Assembly (NCBI GenBank): GCA_021785115.1
Contig: JAJYGO010000238.1
Location: forward strand, 1 to 8,731
Length of the DNA: 8,731 nucleotides
Source: Chloroflexota bacterium
Lineage (GTDB): Bacteria > Chloroflexota > Limnocylindria > Limnocylindrales > CSP1-4
Reading direction: 5' to 3'
Shown: positions 1 to 5,612 of the stretch, in pieces
How positions within the stretch are numbered: position 1 is the first letter of the stretch
Layout of the letters: each line of letters starts with the position of its first letter
Translations under genes and position numbers: made by a program
The notes under the pieces: model-generated
The model's database searches: none
Seen by the model: only the letters and a program-made list of their open reading frames with translations
What the model was told of the DNA's origin: nothing

Positions 1-390
1 CGCCTCCCCCGCGGCCGCCGGGTCGCCCGCCGCGGCGGCGATGCCGCCCGCGAGAACCCGCGCCAGCAGCCGGTAGCCGGCCGCGTCCGCCGCGAGCGTC
101 TCCGGCGCCGCCAGGTACCGCGTGCGAGGGCGCCCCGGACCCGACCGCGGCTCGGGCTCGCGTGCGGCGAGGCCGGCCTCGACCAGCCGCTGGAGATGGA
201 ATCGAACGGTGTTCGGGTGCAGGCCTGCCGATGCGGCCGCCCGATCGAGCGTGAGGCCCTCCGGCGAGGAGCGGAGCGCCTCGAGGAGGCGAGCGCGGCT
301 CGCGACCCCGAGCGCACGGTGCGTCCTCGTCCCCGAATCCGAGGGGGTTCCCATCCGCGGTTCCGCCTCATCCTCCTTGCCGCTGTCCAT
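1..390 (-). CDS. winged-helix transcriptional regulator, 3' end cut by window edge
   Basis: The first 130 residues of a DNA-binding regulator can be read, and the frame is still open at the left edge. Residues about 24-95 form a winged helix-turn-helix. A helix with ALGVASRARLLEAL is followed by the HTH region LTLDRAAASAGLHPNTVRFHLQRL (about 46-69) and a basic wing ending in GRPRTRYL (86-92). This pattern resembles the ArsR/DeoR-like predicted regulators of COG2345, some of which carry a C-terminal metal or Fe-S site; that half is off the window, so the ligand cannot be judged. The ATG at 390 is chosen because it opens the frame and lies 6 bases after a TAAACT -10-like hexamer, which suits a leaderless start; no good Shine-Dalgarno precedes it or Met13. 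It is divergent from the hemerythrin-DUF2249 gene with a 73-bp gap, so control of that gene and of itself is likely. Regulation of the nar operon is only a guess. Confidence 0.85.
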   Translation of the reverse strand, partial: MDSGKEDEAEPRMGTPSDSGTRTHRALGVASRARLLEALRSSPEGLTLDRAAASAGLHPNTVRFHLQRLVEAGLAAREPEPRSGPGRPRTRYLAAPETLAADAAGYRLLARVLAGGIAAAAGDPAAAGEA

Positions 391-396
391 GCCGAG

Positions 397-402
397 AGTT
401 TA
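397..402 (-). promoter_or_regulatory. candidate -10 element for a leaderless regulator transcript
   Basis: On the minus strand the hexamer TAAACT fits the TAnnnT -10 consensus. It is followed by exactly 6 bases (CTCGGC) and then the ATG of the regulator. This is the spacing expected if transcription begins on the A of the start codon, as in the leaderless mRNAs common in Actinobacteria. The -35 region near 420-426 reads TGATTT/CTGATT and is weak. The absence of a Shine-Dalgarno before this ATG supports the reading, but no start site has been measured. Confidence 0.45.
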
Positions 403-424
403 CACTACGGAGATTAAGAAAATC
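399..424. promoter_or_regulatory. divergent promoter/operator region
   Basis: This is an A/T-rich patch inside otherwise extremely GC-rich DNA, between two divergent genes. It holds a TTTACA hexamer (399-404) that could serve as a plus-strand -35. It also holds a short dyad, GATT-AAGAA-AATC (412-424), and the word TACGGAGATTAA (406-417). The dyad does not fit the FNR/CRP consensus TTGAT-N4-ATCAA. A near copy of the 12-base word occurs on the minus strand at 1494-1505. The likely role is RNA polymerase and regulator binding for both divergent genes; no convincing -10 for the plus gene could be fixed. Confidence 0.4.
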
Positions 425-454
425 AGAGCATCGCGGCGATCGACGCCGCAGATC

Positions 455-460
455 GGAGGA
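455..460 (+). promoter_or_regulatory. ribosome binding site of the hemerythrin-DUF2249 gene
   Basis: GGAGGA lies 3 bases before GTG at 464 and decides the start. The same reading frame is open far upstream, including an ATG at 389-391. That longer version would run antisense through the divergent regulator and would have no Shine-Dalgarno. Confidence 0.7.
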
Positions 461-463
461 GCC

Positions 464-1195
464 GTGACCCCCGAGGATCGAGCCGCCCTGCGGCAGATGG
501 CCGATCACCACCGCGCGATGAGCCTCGAGCTCGGCGCGCGCGTCGACGCGCTGGTCGAGGCGGTCGAGGGGGGCCAGCCGCATCGCCCGGCGGCGGACGA
601 GGTGCTCGCCTACGTCCGACGCGAGGTGCTGCCCCACGCCGAGGCCGAGGAGCGGACCGTCTACGCCGCCGCGGCGGCGCGCGTTCCCGCGCTGGTCGAG
701 GCCCTCACCCTCGAGCATGCAGACATGCGCGCCACCCTCGACGCCATGGCGGCAGCGGCGAGCGGCGTTCGCGCCGCCGCGGCCGGCTACGCGCTCGCGG
801 GCACGTTCGAGCTCCACGCGCGCAAGGAGGAGACCCTGGTGCTGCCGGCCCTGGCCGAGGACTCCGAGGCCCACCTGGCCGAGATCCTGGACCGCATGCA
901 CGAGCGCTTCGAGGAGCTCCGCGACCGGGCGGCGGAGGCGGTGGAGGCCCGAGCGGCGGATCCCTCGCTCGATGTGCGCGAGGAGCCTCCATCCCGCCGC
1001 CACACCCTGATCTTCGACCGTTTCGACGCCCTCCCGGATGGCGGGTCGTTCGTGCTGGTGAACGACCACGACCCAAAGCCGCTCTTCTACCAGCTCCAGG
1101 CCGAGCGGGCGGACACGTTCACGTGGGAGGCCCTGGAGCAGGGACCGGAGGTCTGGCGCGTGCGCATCGGCCGGGCGCCGGCCGCGAAGGACTGA
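464..1195 (+). CDS. hemerythrin-like (HHE) domain fused to DUF2249
   Basis: This is a 243-residue soluble protein with no signal peptide or membrane segment. Residues 1-150 form a four-helix hemerythrin-like domain with the expected di-iron ligand pattern: His15/His16, His58-x3-Glu62, His85, and His118-x3-Glu122. After a charged helical linker, residues about 168-237 match DUF2249: LDVRE, then RRHTLIFDRFDAL, FVLVNDHDPKPLFYQL, and a final WEALEQGPEVWRVRIGR. Hemerythrin domains bind O2, NO or react with peroxide at a di-iron centre. DUF2249 proteins are often found near nitrogen-oxide respiration genes, but their biochemical role is not settled. The GTG start is set by the GGAGGA at 455-460. 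The gene is divergent from the winged-helix regulator and converges on the nar operon. A role in NO/O2 sensing, Fe-S or iron protection, or nitrosative defence is inference; the domain assignments are firm. Confidence 0.9.
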   Translation: MTPEDRAALRQMADHHRAMSLELGARVDALVEAVEGGQPHRPAADEVLAYVRREVLPHAEAEERTVYAAAAARVPALVEALTLEHADMRATLDAMAAAASGVRAAAAGYALAGTFELHARKEETLVLPALAEDSEAHLAEILDRMHERFEELRDRAAEAVEARAADPSLDVREEPPSRRHTLIFDRFDALPDGGSFVLVNDHDPKPLFYQLQAERADTFTWEALEQGPEVWRVRIGRAPAAKD

Positions 1196-1220
1196 GGCCC
1201 CCTCCCGGGAGCGCCGTTCC

Positions 1221-1240
1221 GGGCGCCGGTGCCGGCGCCC
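1221..1240. terminator. GC-rich hairpin, candidate transcription end for the plus-strand gene
   Basis: A perfect 8-bp stem, GGGCGCCG pairing with CGGCGCCC around a GTGC loop, starts 26 bases after the stop codon of the hemerythrin-DUF2249 gene. There is no T-run after it on either strand, so it is not a textbook intrinsic terminator. Terminators without a U-tract are reported in high-GC bacteria. GGCCCC (1196-1201) and GGGGCC (1243-1248) could pair as an outer stem. Confidence 0.45.
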
Positions 1241-1361
1241 CCGGGGCCGCTGATGCGCCGGCGCTCGCGGCGGCGGGTTCCGCTACCAGGCTCCGGGGCC
1301 GGGCGCCCACATGCTGCGGGCAAAGCCGGTTCGGTCCCGGTTCGAGAACCACGACCTCGGC

Positions 1362-1392
1362 CGCGGCAGGCGTCGAGCCGGTACCTGCCGCG
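1362..1392. repeat. 9-bp inverted repeat in convergent gap
   Basis: CGCGGCAGG (1362-1370) pairs perfectly with CCTGCCGCG (1384-1392) around a 13-base loop. It may be a second terminator-like hairpin for either convergent transcript. No T-run follows. In DNA of this composition a stem of this size can arise by chance. Confidence 0.35.
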
Positions 1393-1470
1393 CCCCGTAT
1401 CGGGCATCGCTCGGCCACATGCCGGGCCGGGCGGTCCTGCTGACGTTCCTCACGAGCCGCATCGTTCCAC

Positions 1471-1514
1471 CTCGTGTAGTGTCCACATCATCGTTAATCC
1501 CCATACTACACGTG
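1471..1514. repeat. AT-rich inverted repeat with 24-base spacer, possible operator
   Basis: CGTGTAGT (1473-1480) and ACTACACG (1505-1512) are perfect inverted arms whose starts are 32 bases apart, about three DNA turns. Two more bases on each side extend them to 10-bp arms with one mismatch. The spacer is unusually A/T-rich and includes TTAATCCCCATA. GTAGTGT and a near copy of TACGGAGATTAA are shared with the divergent promoter region at about 402-417. This could be a protein-binding site, a long-loop RNA hairpin, or a promoter region. Its location between convergent gene ends is odd for an operator. Confidence 0.4.
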
Positions 1515-1520
1515 CGGTCG

Positions 1521-1532
1521 CGCTCGCGAGCG
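1521..1532. terminator. 12-bp palindrome after the transporter gene, weak terminator candidate
   Basis: CGCTCGCGAGCG is a perfect palindrome beginning 22 bases beyond the stop codon of the transporter gene on its strand. As RNA it would form only a 4-bp stem with a 4-base loop, and no T-run follows. It may contribute to ending the nar operon transcript, but the support is thin. Confidence 0.2.
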
Positions 1533-1553
1533 GAGTCGGGGGGTCGCGGCGTC

Positions 1554-2690
1554 CTATCCCACGCCGACCGAGCGCATGGCCCCGTCCCCGCTCGGCCGCT
1601 CCACAGTGGCCGTCGATCCGCGCGCCGCACGGGCAAGGTGGACGAGCATCCCGACGAACGTCACCGCCCACACGCCGAGCGCGACCCAGAACACCCCGCG
1701 GCCAAGCGTCACCATGAACGGGATCCCGACCTGCTGGCCGAAGGCGGTCGACGCGGCCGCGTACATGCCGAGGGGAAACACCATGCTCCAGAGACCCGGC
1801 TCGTAGGTGAGCGGGACCCTGCGCACCGCGTGGCGCCAGACACCGAAGACGAGCAGCATCGGGATCCACCACGTTCCGAAGGCCCACAGAAGGAACGCCA
1901 CCCCCGCGATCGCCGGCCTGGTGGCGGCGAGCGCCTGCGTGGCGGCCGGGAGGCCCAGCACGCGGGCGGCGGCGAGCACCGTGATGGCCGTCGCGCCCAT
2001 CGCCACCCAGTAGGCCGGCCCCAGGCCCTCGGCGGGAGCCGGGCGGGCCAGGAGCCGCCAGGTCACGAGCGTCGCGACGACCACGTACAGCACCGCCCCG
2101 AACGACCAGAGGACGACGGCGGTCGCGCCGAGGACCTGCTCGCCTCGCGGGTACGCGGCGGCGAGCACCGTGCCGGCGATCGCGACGGACTGTGTGCCGA
2201 CCACCCACACGAACCACGTCCCGTTGATGCCGTCGAGGACGTCGGCCCGGTCGGACAGCATGAACCCGGCCGGGATGGCGTAGGTGAGCACGAGCCACGC
2301 GGCGGCCCCGGCCGCGGCCAGGGCCGCTGCCACGGCAGGTCGGCCGCCCGCGGCCACCCGGGCAGCGAGGACGTTCGACCCGGCGACGAACGTGAACAGC
2401 GCGAACGCTCGAGCCGGCGCCCGCGCGTCGGCCAGCAGCGCGTCGCGGTGTCGGGCGAGGCGCCAGGCGGTGCCGACGAACAGGACCGCGTAGGCGATGG
2501 CGGCCACCCAGAGCAACGCGGCCGAGATCCCCGGCTGGCGGACCCTCGCCGCGTCCGTCGAGATGATCCCGGTCGCCATCACCAGCGCGAAGTAGCCGGG
2601 ATAGAGTCCCCGGACCGCCGCGGAGAGGCGCCCCGGGGGCCGGGCGGGGACCGAGACCGCGGCGACCCCGGCCGGGGTCGCCGCGGTCAC
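1554..2690 (-). CDS. TDT/SLAC1-family anion transporter (tellurite-resistance/C4-dicarboxylate type)
   Basis: This is a 378-residue integral membrane protein. About ten hydrophobic helices can be read, the first in YPGYFALVMATGIIS (about 30-44) and the last in FWVALGVWAVTFVGMLVHLA near the C-terminus. The opening motif GYFALVMATGI and the later FGTWWIPMLLVFGVWRH and YEPGLWSMVFPLGMY segments match the TDT family (SLAC1, TehA, Mae1 relatives), which passes small anions or dicarboxylates. The GTG at 2690 is chosen because it overlaps the narI TGA as GTGA and has GGGAGGT (2697-2703) 6 bases upstream. No later start precedes helix 1. Codons 1-12 form one perfect palindrome, so the mRNA start is highly structured. 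Placement as the last gene of the nar operon, with no narK visible, suggests nitrate, nitrite or proton-coupled anion movement (inference); tellurite or malate transport is not shown. The gene ends in TAG. Confidence 0.88.
   Translation of the reverse strand: MTAATPAGVAAVSVPARPPGRLSAAVRGLYPGYFALVMATGIISTDAARVRQPGISAALLWVAAIAYAVLFVGTAWRLARHRDALLADARAPARAFALFTFVAGSNVLAARVAAGGRPAVAAALAAAGAAAWLVLTYAIPAGFMLSDRADVLDGINGTWFVWVVGTQSVAIAGTVLAAAYPRGEQVLGATAVVLWSFGAVLYVVVATLVTWRLLARPAPAEGLGPAYWVAMGATAITVLAAARVLGLPAATQALAATRPAIAGVAFLLWAFGTWWIPMLLVFGVWRHAVRRVPLTYEPGLWSMVFPLGMYAAASTAFGQQVGIPFMVTLGRGVFWVALGVWAVTFVGMLVHLARAARGSTATVERPSGDGAMRSVGVG
2655..2688. repeat. perfect 34-bp palindrome on the transporter start codon
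   Basis: Bases 2655-2671 are the exact reverse complement of 2672-2688, centred between 2671 and 2672. On the minus strand it begins at the third base of the transporter GTG and covers codons 2-12 exactly. In mRNA it would fold into about a 15-bp, almost all-GC stem with a GGCC loop, just 3' of an exposed Shine-Dalgarno (2697-2703) and overlapping the narI stop codon. No U-run follows, so a classic terminator is unlikely. It may force translation of the transporter to depend on ribosomes finishing narI, or act as a DNA site. Confidence 0.85.
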
Positions 2691-3445
2691 CGCTCGACCT
2701 CCCGGGCCGGCCCCATCGCGCCCACCTCGACGGGGGCCCGCCCGCGGCGGGGCACACGTCCGCCGACGCGGGCGCGCCGGTACAGGACGAATGGTCGCCA
2801 GAGGTACCAGACGGGCGCGCTCCACGCGTGGACGAGCCGCGTGAACGGCCACAGCGCGAGGAAGGCCCACGCGAGGATCGCGTGGAGCTGGTAGACGAGG
2901 GGCGCCGAGGTCATGAGCGACGGGTCGGGGTGCGCGGCGAAGATCCCCCGGAACCACAGGGCGACCGTTGCCCGGTAGTCGTACCCCCCGCCGATCAGGT
3001 TCACCCCGACGGTCTCGACGATCCCAAGCGCGATGATCGCGACCATCAGCAGGTACATGGCGACGTCGATCCGCGTGGTGGTCGCCGCGACCCGCGGGTC
3101 GGCGACCCGCCGGTACAGCAGGATCGCAAGGCCCGCCACGATGGCGACGGACGCGAGCGTTCCCGCCGTGGCGGAGAAGTCGCGGTAGAGCCACTCGGGG
3201 ACCCCGATCGCCCGCGTGAAGCTCTCGGGGACGAGGAGCCCGATCACGTGCCCGCCCACCGCCGCGAGGACCCCGTAGTGGAACAGCGGGCTCCCCCACT
3301 TGAGCAGCCGTCGCTCGTGGAGCTGCGTGGAGCGCGTCGTCCACCCGAACTGGTCGCGCCGATAGCGCCAGACGTGCCCGGCGACGAAGATCGTCAGCGA
3401 GACGTACGGCAGGATCACCCAGAGCAGCAGCGTCGGCGCACTCAC
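2687..3445 (-). CDS. narI: respiratory nitrate reductase gamma subunit (cytochrome b)
   Basis: This 252-residue membrane subunit anchors NarGH and oxidises quinol, passing electrons through two b-type hemes. Five hydrophobic segments are visible, starting with LLLWVILPYVSLTIFVAGHVW. The heme ligand histidines are in place: His56 and His66 (LFHYGVLAAVGGH) and His188 and His206 (QLHAILAWAF, RLVHAW). The first two have the same numbers as in E. coli NarI and the second two differ by one. The motif RRDQFGWTTRSTQLHERRLLKWGSPLFH is typical of the family. The GTG at 3445 overlaps the narJ TGA as GTGA, with GAGGGGG upstream. Its TGA overlaps the GTG of the transporter gene. The last 25 or so residues are a basic, probably cytoplasmic tail. 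Confidence 0.97.
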   Translation of the reverse strand: MSAPTLLLWVILPYVSLTIFVAGHVWRYRRDQFGWTTRSTQLHERRLLKWGSPLFHYGVLAAVGGHVIGLLVPESFTRAIGVPEWLYRDFSATAGTLASVAIVAGLAILLYRRVADPRVAATTTRIDVAMYLLMVAIIALGIVETVGVNLIGGGYDYRATVALWFRGIFAAHPDPSLMTSAPLVYQLHAILAWAFLALWPFTRLVHAWSAPVWYLWRPFVLYRRARVGGRVPRRGRAPVEVGAMGPAREVER

Positions 3446-4089
3446 GGCCGCGCCCCCTCGCCCGACACGACCTCGGGGGGTGCGAAGGGCTCCAGTCCGA
3501 CCCGTTCGACCGGCGGGCCCTCGGCCGCGAGCCTCCGCACGGCCCCCCACTCGCTCGGTGACATCCGCGGGAGCCCGTCGCACACGGCGTCGAGCAGGTC
3601 CGCGTACGGACTCCCCCGATCGCGCAGCGCCTGGCGCATCAGCTCGAGCGAGGGGCGGAGCTCCCGCAGGACGGCCGCGCCGTAGCCGCTCGGCGCGAAG
3701 GCCGCGAACTCCAGCACGATCGGGAGGTGATCGGGGAGCTCGTGCGTCTGGAGGTCCATGCCGGCCGCCGCGTACAGCCGGCGGAGCCGCACCATCGCCA
3801 TGCCGCGCTGCCGTGTGTCCCCGTAGACGTGGTAGGTGAGGTACGGGCTCGTGCGCCGGTGCAGGTCGAAGGTCTCGACGTACTCGGCCGCGAGGGCCTC
3901 CCCGGAGGTCTCGCTCCAGTGGCGCAGGAAGCGCCGGATCCCGGCGGCCCGAGGCCCCTGCGGCAGGCCGTCCGCCGCGGCGAGGATCTCCTCGCGGGCC
4001 GCGAGGATCGCCTCGTCCGGGTACTGGGCGAGGAGCGAGGCGAGCTTCAGGGCCATCGCGTCGGGATCGCCGCCTCCGCGCCCGCTCAC
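3442..4089 (-). CDS. narJ: nitrate reductase maturation chaperone
   Basis: This 215-residue, soluble, helical protein belongs to the NarJ/TorD-type chaperones that hold apo-NarG during molybdenum cofactor insertion and membrane attachment; it is not part of the final enzyme. Family signatures are LKLASLLAQYPDE (14-26), YVETFDLHRRTSPYLTYHVYGDTRQRG (70-96) and ELPDHLPIVLEFAAF (117-131). The GTG at 4089 is preferred because it repeats the GTGA overlap seen at every other junction of this operon. The ATG at 4056 would remove 11 residues, and its nearest GGAGG is about 15 bases away. The acidic/proline-rich C-terminus (EPFAPPEVVSGEGARP) is variable in the family. Its position between narH and narI is the standard order. 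Confidence 0.94.
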   Translation of the reverse strand: MSGRGGGDPDAMALKLASLLAQYPDEAILAAREEILAAADGLPQGPRAAGIRRFLRHWSETSGEALAAEYVETFDLHRRTSPYLTYHVYGDTRQRGMAMVRLRRLYAAAGMDLQTHELPDHLPIVLEFAAFAPSGYGAAVLRELRPSLELMRQALRDRGSPYADLLDAVCDGLPRMSPSEWGAVRRLAAEGPPVERVGLEPFAPPEVVSGEGARP

Positions 4090-5612
4090 CGCGCGCCCCC
4101 ATCCCGGGGCCGCACGAGGTCGAGCGGGACGAACGCCGGACCCTGGCCGCCCATCCCCGGCCCGCCCTCGTGCTCGAGGCTGCACCCGCCCTGCTCCTCG
4201 ACAAGCCGATTGGCGACCTCGGTGTGAGCAGGCGGGACCACGAAGCGCTCGTCGTAGCGCGCGATCGCCAGCAGCTGGTAGAGGTCCCCGACGTCGCGCG
4301 GAGCCATGCCGACCGAGGCGGCCACCGACGCGTCCGGCTCGCCCCCCATCTGGCGCTCGCGCATGAACGCCCGCATCGCCGCCAGGCGCCTCAGCACGTC
4401 GCGCACCACCCCGGCGTCCCCGGCCGTGAACAGGTTCGCCAAGTAGTCCATCGGGATCCGCAGCTCGTCGATCGCGTGGAAGACGTCGTCGGGATCGGAC
4501 TCGTCGAGGCCCGCCGCCCCAACGACGTCCATGACCGGGGACAGCGGGGGCACGTACCACACCATCGGCAGGGTTCGGAACTCCGGGTGCAGCGGCAGCG
4601 CCACCCGGTGGCGCATCGCGAGCGCGTACACGGGCGAGCGGCGCGCGGCCTCGATCCAGTCCTCGGGGATGCCGGCCCGCCGCGCCTCGGCGCGGACGGC
4701 CGGATCCTCGGGGTCGGCGAACAGGCTCCGCTGGGATTCCAGCAGGTCCCTGGGGTCGCGGACCGAGGCGGCCTCCTCGACGCGGTCGGCGTCGTACAGG
4801 ACGAGCCCGAGGTAGCGCAGGCGCCCCACGCACGTCTCCGAGCACACCGTCGGCATGCCGGCCTCGATCCGCGGGTAGCAGAGGGTGCACTTCTCCGCCT
4901 TGCCGGTCCGGTGGTTGAAGTACACCTTCTTGTACGGGCACCCCGACACGCAGAACCGCCATCCCCGGCACCTGTCCTGGTCGACCAGCACGACGCCATC
5001 CTCCTCGCGCTTGTACATCGCGCCCGAGGGGCACGAGGCCACGCACGAGGGATTCAGGCAGTGCTCGCAGATCCGCGGCAGGCAGAACATGAACGCCCGC
5101 TCGAACTCGAAGCGGACGTGCTCCTCGAGGCCCCGGAGGTCCGGATCGGCGCCCGCGTGCTCGGGCGCGCCGGCGAGATCGTCCTCCCAGTTCATCCCCC
5201 ACGTGAGCCGCATGTCGCGGCCGGTCAGCTGCGAGCGCGCGTGGGCGACCGGCGAGTGCTCGGAGGCCGGCGAGGTCACGAGCGTGCCGTAGTTGTAGGT
5301 CCACGGCTCGTAGTAGTCATCGATCGTCGGCAGGTCGGGGTTCCAGAAGATCGTGAGGAGCTTCTTCAGGCGGCCGCCGGCCGCAAGCCGCAGCCGCCCG
5401 CGCCGGTCCAGGCGCCATCCGCCGCGCCACCGCCCCTGGTCCTCGTAGCGGCGCGGGTAGCCCTGCCCCGGCTTCGTCTCGACGTTGTTGAACCACATGT
5501 ACTCGGCGCCGGCACGGTTGGTCCAGGTCTGCTTGCAGGTGACGCTGCAGGTGTGGCAGCCGATGCACTTGTCGAGGTTCATCACCATGCCGACCTGCGC
5601 CTTGAGGTTCAC
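4086..5612 (-). CDS. narH: respiratory nitrate reductase beta subunit (Fe-S protein)
   Basis: This 508-residue protein carries electrons from NarI to NarG at the cytoplasmic membrane face. Four cysteine groups are complete: Cys16/19/22/26, Cys182/185/190/194, Cys215/(Trp218)/221/225 and Cys242/245/257/261. The Trp in CRGWRFC replaces a ligand and marks the [3Fe-4S] centre typical of NarH; the other three are [4Fe-4S] centres. Family segments such as WFNNVETKPGQG, NWEDDL, ALPLHPEFRTLPMVWYVPPLSP and RIPMDYLANLFTAGD are conserved. The start is GTG at 5612, giving MNLKAQVGMVMNLDKCIGC with the same cysteine numbering as the start of E. coli NarH. AGGTGA (5620-5625) lies 7 bases upstream. It overlaps narG and narJ by 4 bases each as GTGA. 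The glycine-rich C-terminal tail after about residue 475 is not conserved. Confidence 0.98.
   Translation of the reverse strand: MNLKAQVGMVMNLDKCIGCHTCSVTCKQTWTNRAGAEYMWFNNVETKPGQGYPRRYEDQGRWRGGWRLDRRGRLRLAAGGRLKKLLTIFWNPDLPTIDDYYEPWTYNYGTLVTSPASEHSPVAHARSQLTGRDMRLTWGMNWEDDLAGAPEHAGADPDLRGLEEHVRFEFERAFMFCLPRICEHCLNPSCVASCPSGAMYKREEDGVVLVDQDRCRGWRFCVSGCPYKKVYFNHRTGKAEKCTLCYPRIEAGMPTVCSETCVGRLRYLGLVLYDADRVEEAASVRDPRDLLESQRSLFADPEDPAVRAEARRAGIPEDWIEAARRSPVYALAMRHRVALPLHPEFRTLPMVWYVPPLSPVMDVVGAAGLDESDPDDVFHAIDELRIPMDYLANLFTAGDAGVVRDVLRRLAAMRAFMRERQMGGEPDASVAASVGMAPRDVGDLYQLLAIARYDERFVVPPAHTEVANRLVEEQGGCSLEHEGGPGMGGQGPAFVPLDLVRPRDGGAR

Larger units (their letters stand above)
1196..1553. other. 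gene-free convergent intergenic region
   Basis: These 358 bases lie between the 3' ends of two convergent genes. I see no convincing gene. The open frames here are arginine/proline/glycine-rich products of GC-rich DNA. The region does hold a strong 8-bp hairpin (1221-1240), a 9-bp stem (1362-1392), an AT-rich interval (about 1461-1511) containing an inverted repeat (1471-1514), and a 12-bp palindrome (1521-1532). It probably ends transcription from both sides and may carry a regulatory site or small RNA. Confidence 0.6.

Noticed and set aside
412..424. Possible FNR/CRP-type site in the divergent promoter
   Set aside because: GATT-N5-AATC does not match TTGAT-N4-ATCAA in either half spacing or outer bases.
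122..463. Upstream extension of the hemerythrin-DUF2249 frame
   Set aside because: It runs antisense through the winged-helix regulator, has low-complexity arginine-rich content, and the GGAGGA/GTG at 455-466 gives a start that matches the domain boundary.
1337..1352. GGTTCGAGAACC, resembling a tRNA T-arm
   Set aside because: The bases flanking the 7-base loop do not form a 5-bp T-stem, and no acceptor, D or anticodon arms can be found around it.
1283..1462. A 59-codon minus-strand reading frame with AGGTGG 4 bases before its ATG, lying just downstream of the AT-rich inverted repeat
   Set aside because: The product is arginine/proline-rich with no recognisable domain and the third-position bias is weaker than in the real genes. 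It could be checked by ribosome profiling, but I would not annotate it as a gene.
2655..2688. Palindrome as an intrinsic terminator between narI and the transporter
   Set aside because: No U-run follows on the minus strand and the stem lies inside the transporter coding frame, so full termination there would remove the gene from the operon.
1311..2894. Long plus-strand open frame of 527 codons opposite the transporter and narI
   Set aside because: It is the arginine/histidine/glycine-rich antisense shadow typical of GC-rich coding DNA. The minus strand encodes clear TDT and NarI proteins there.
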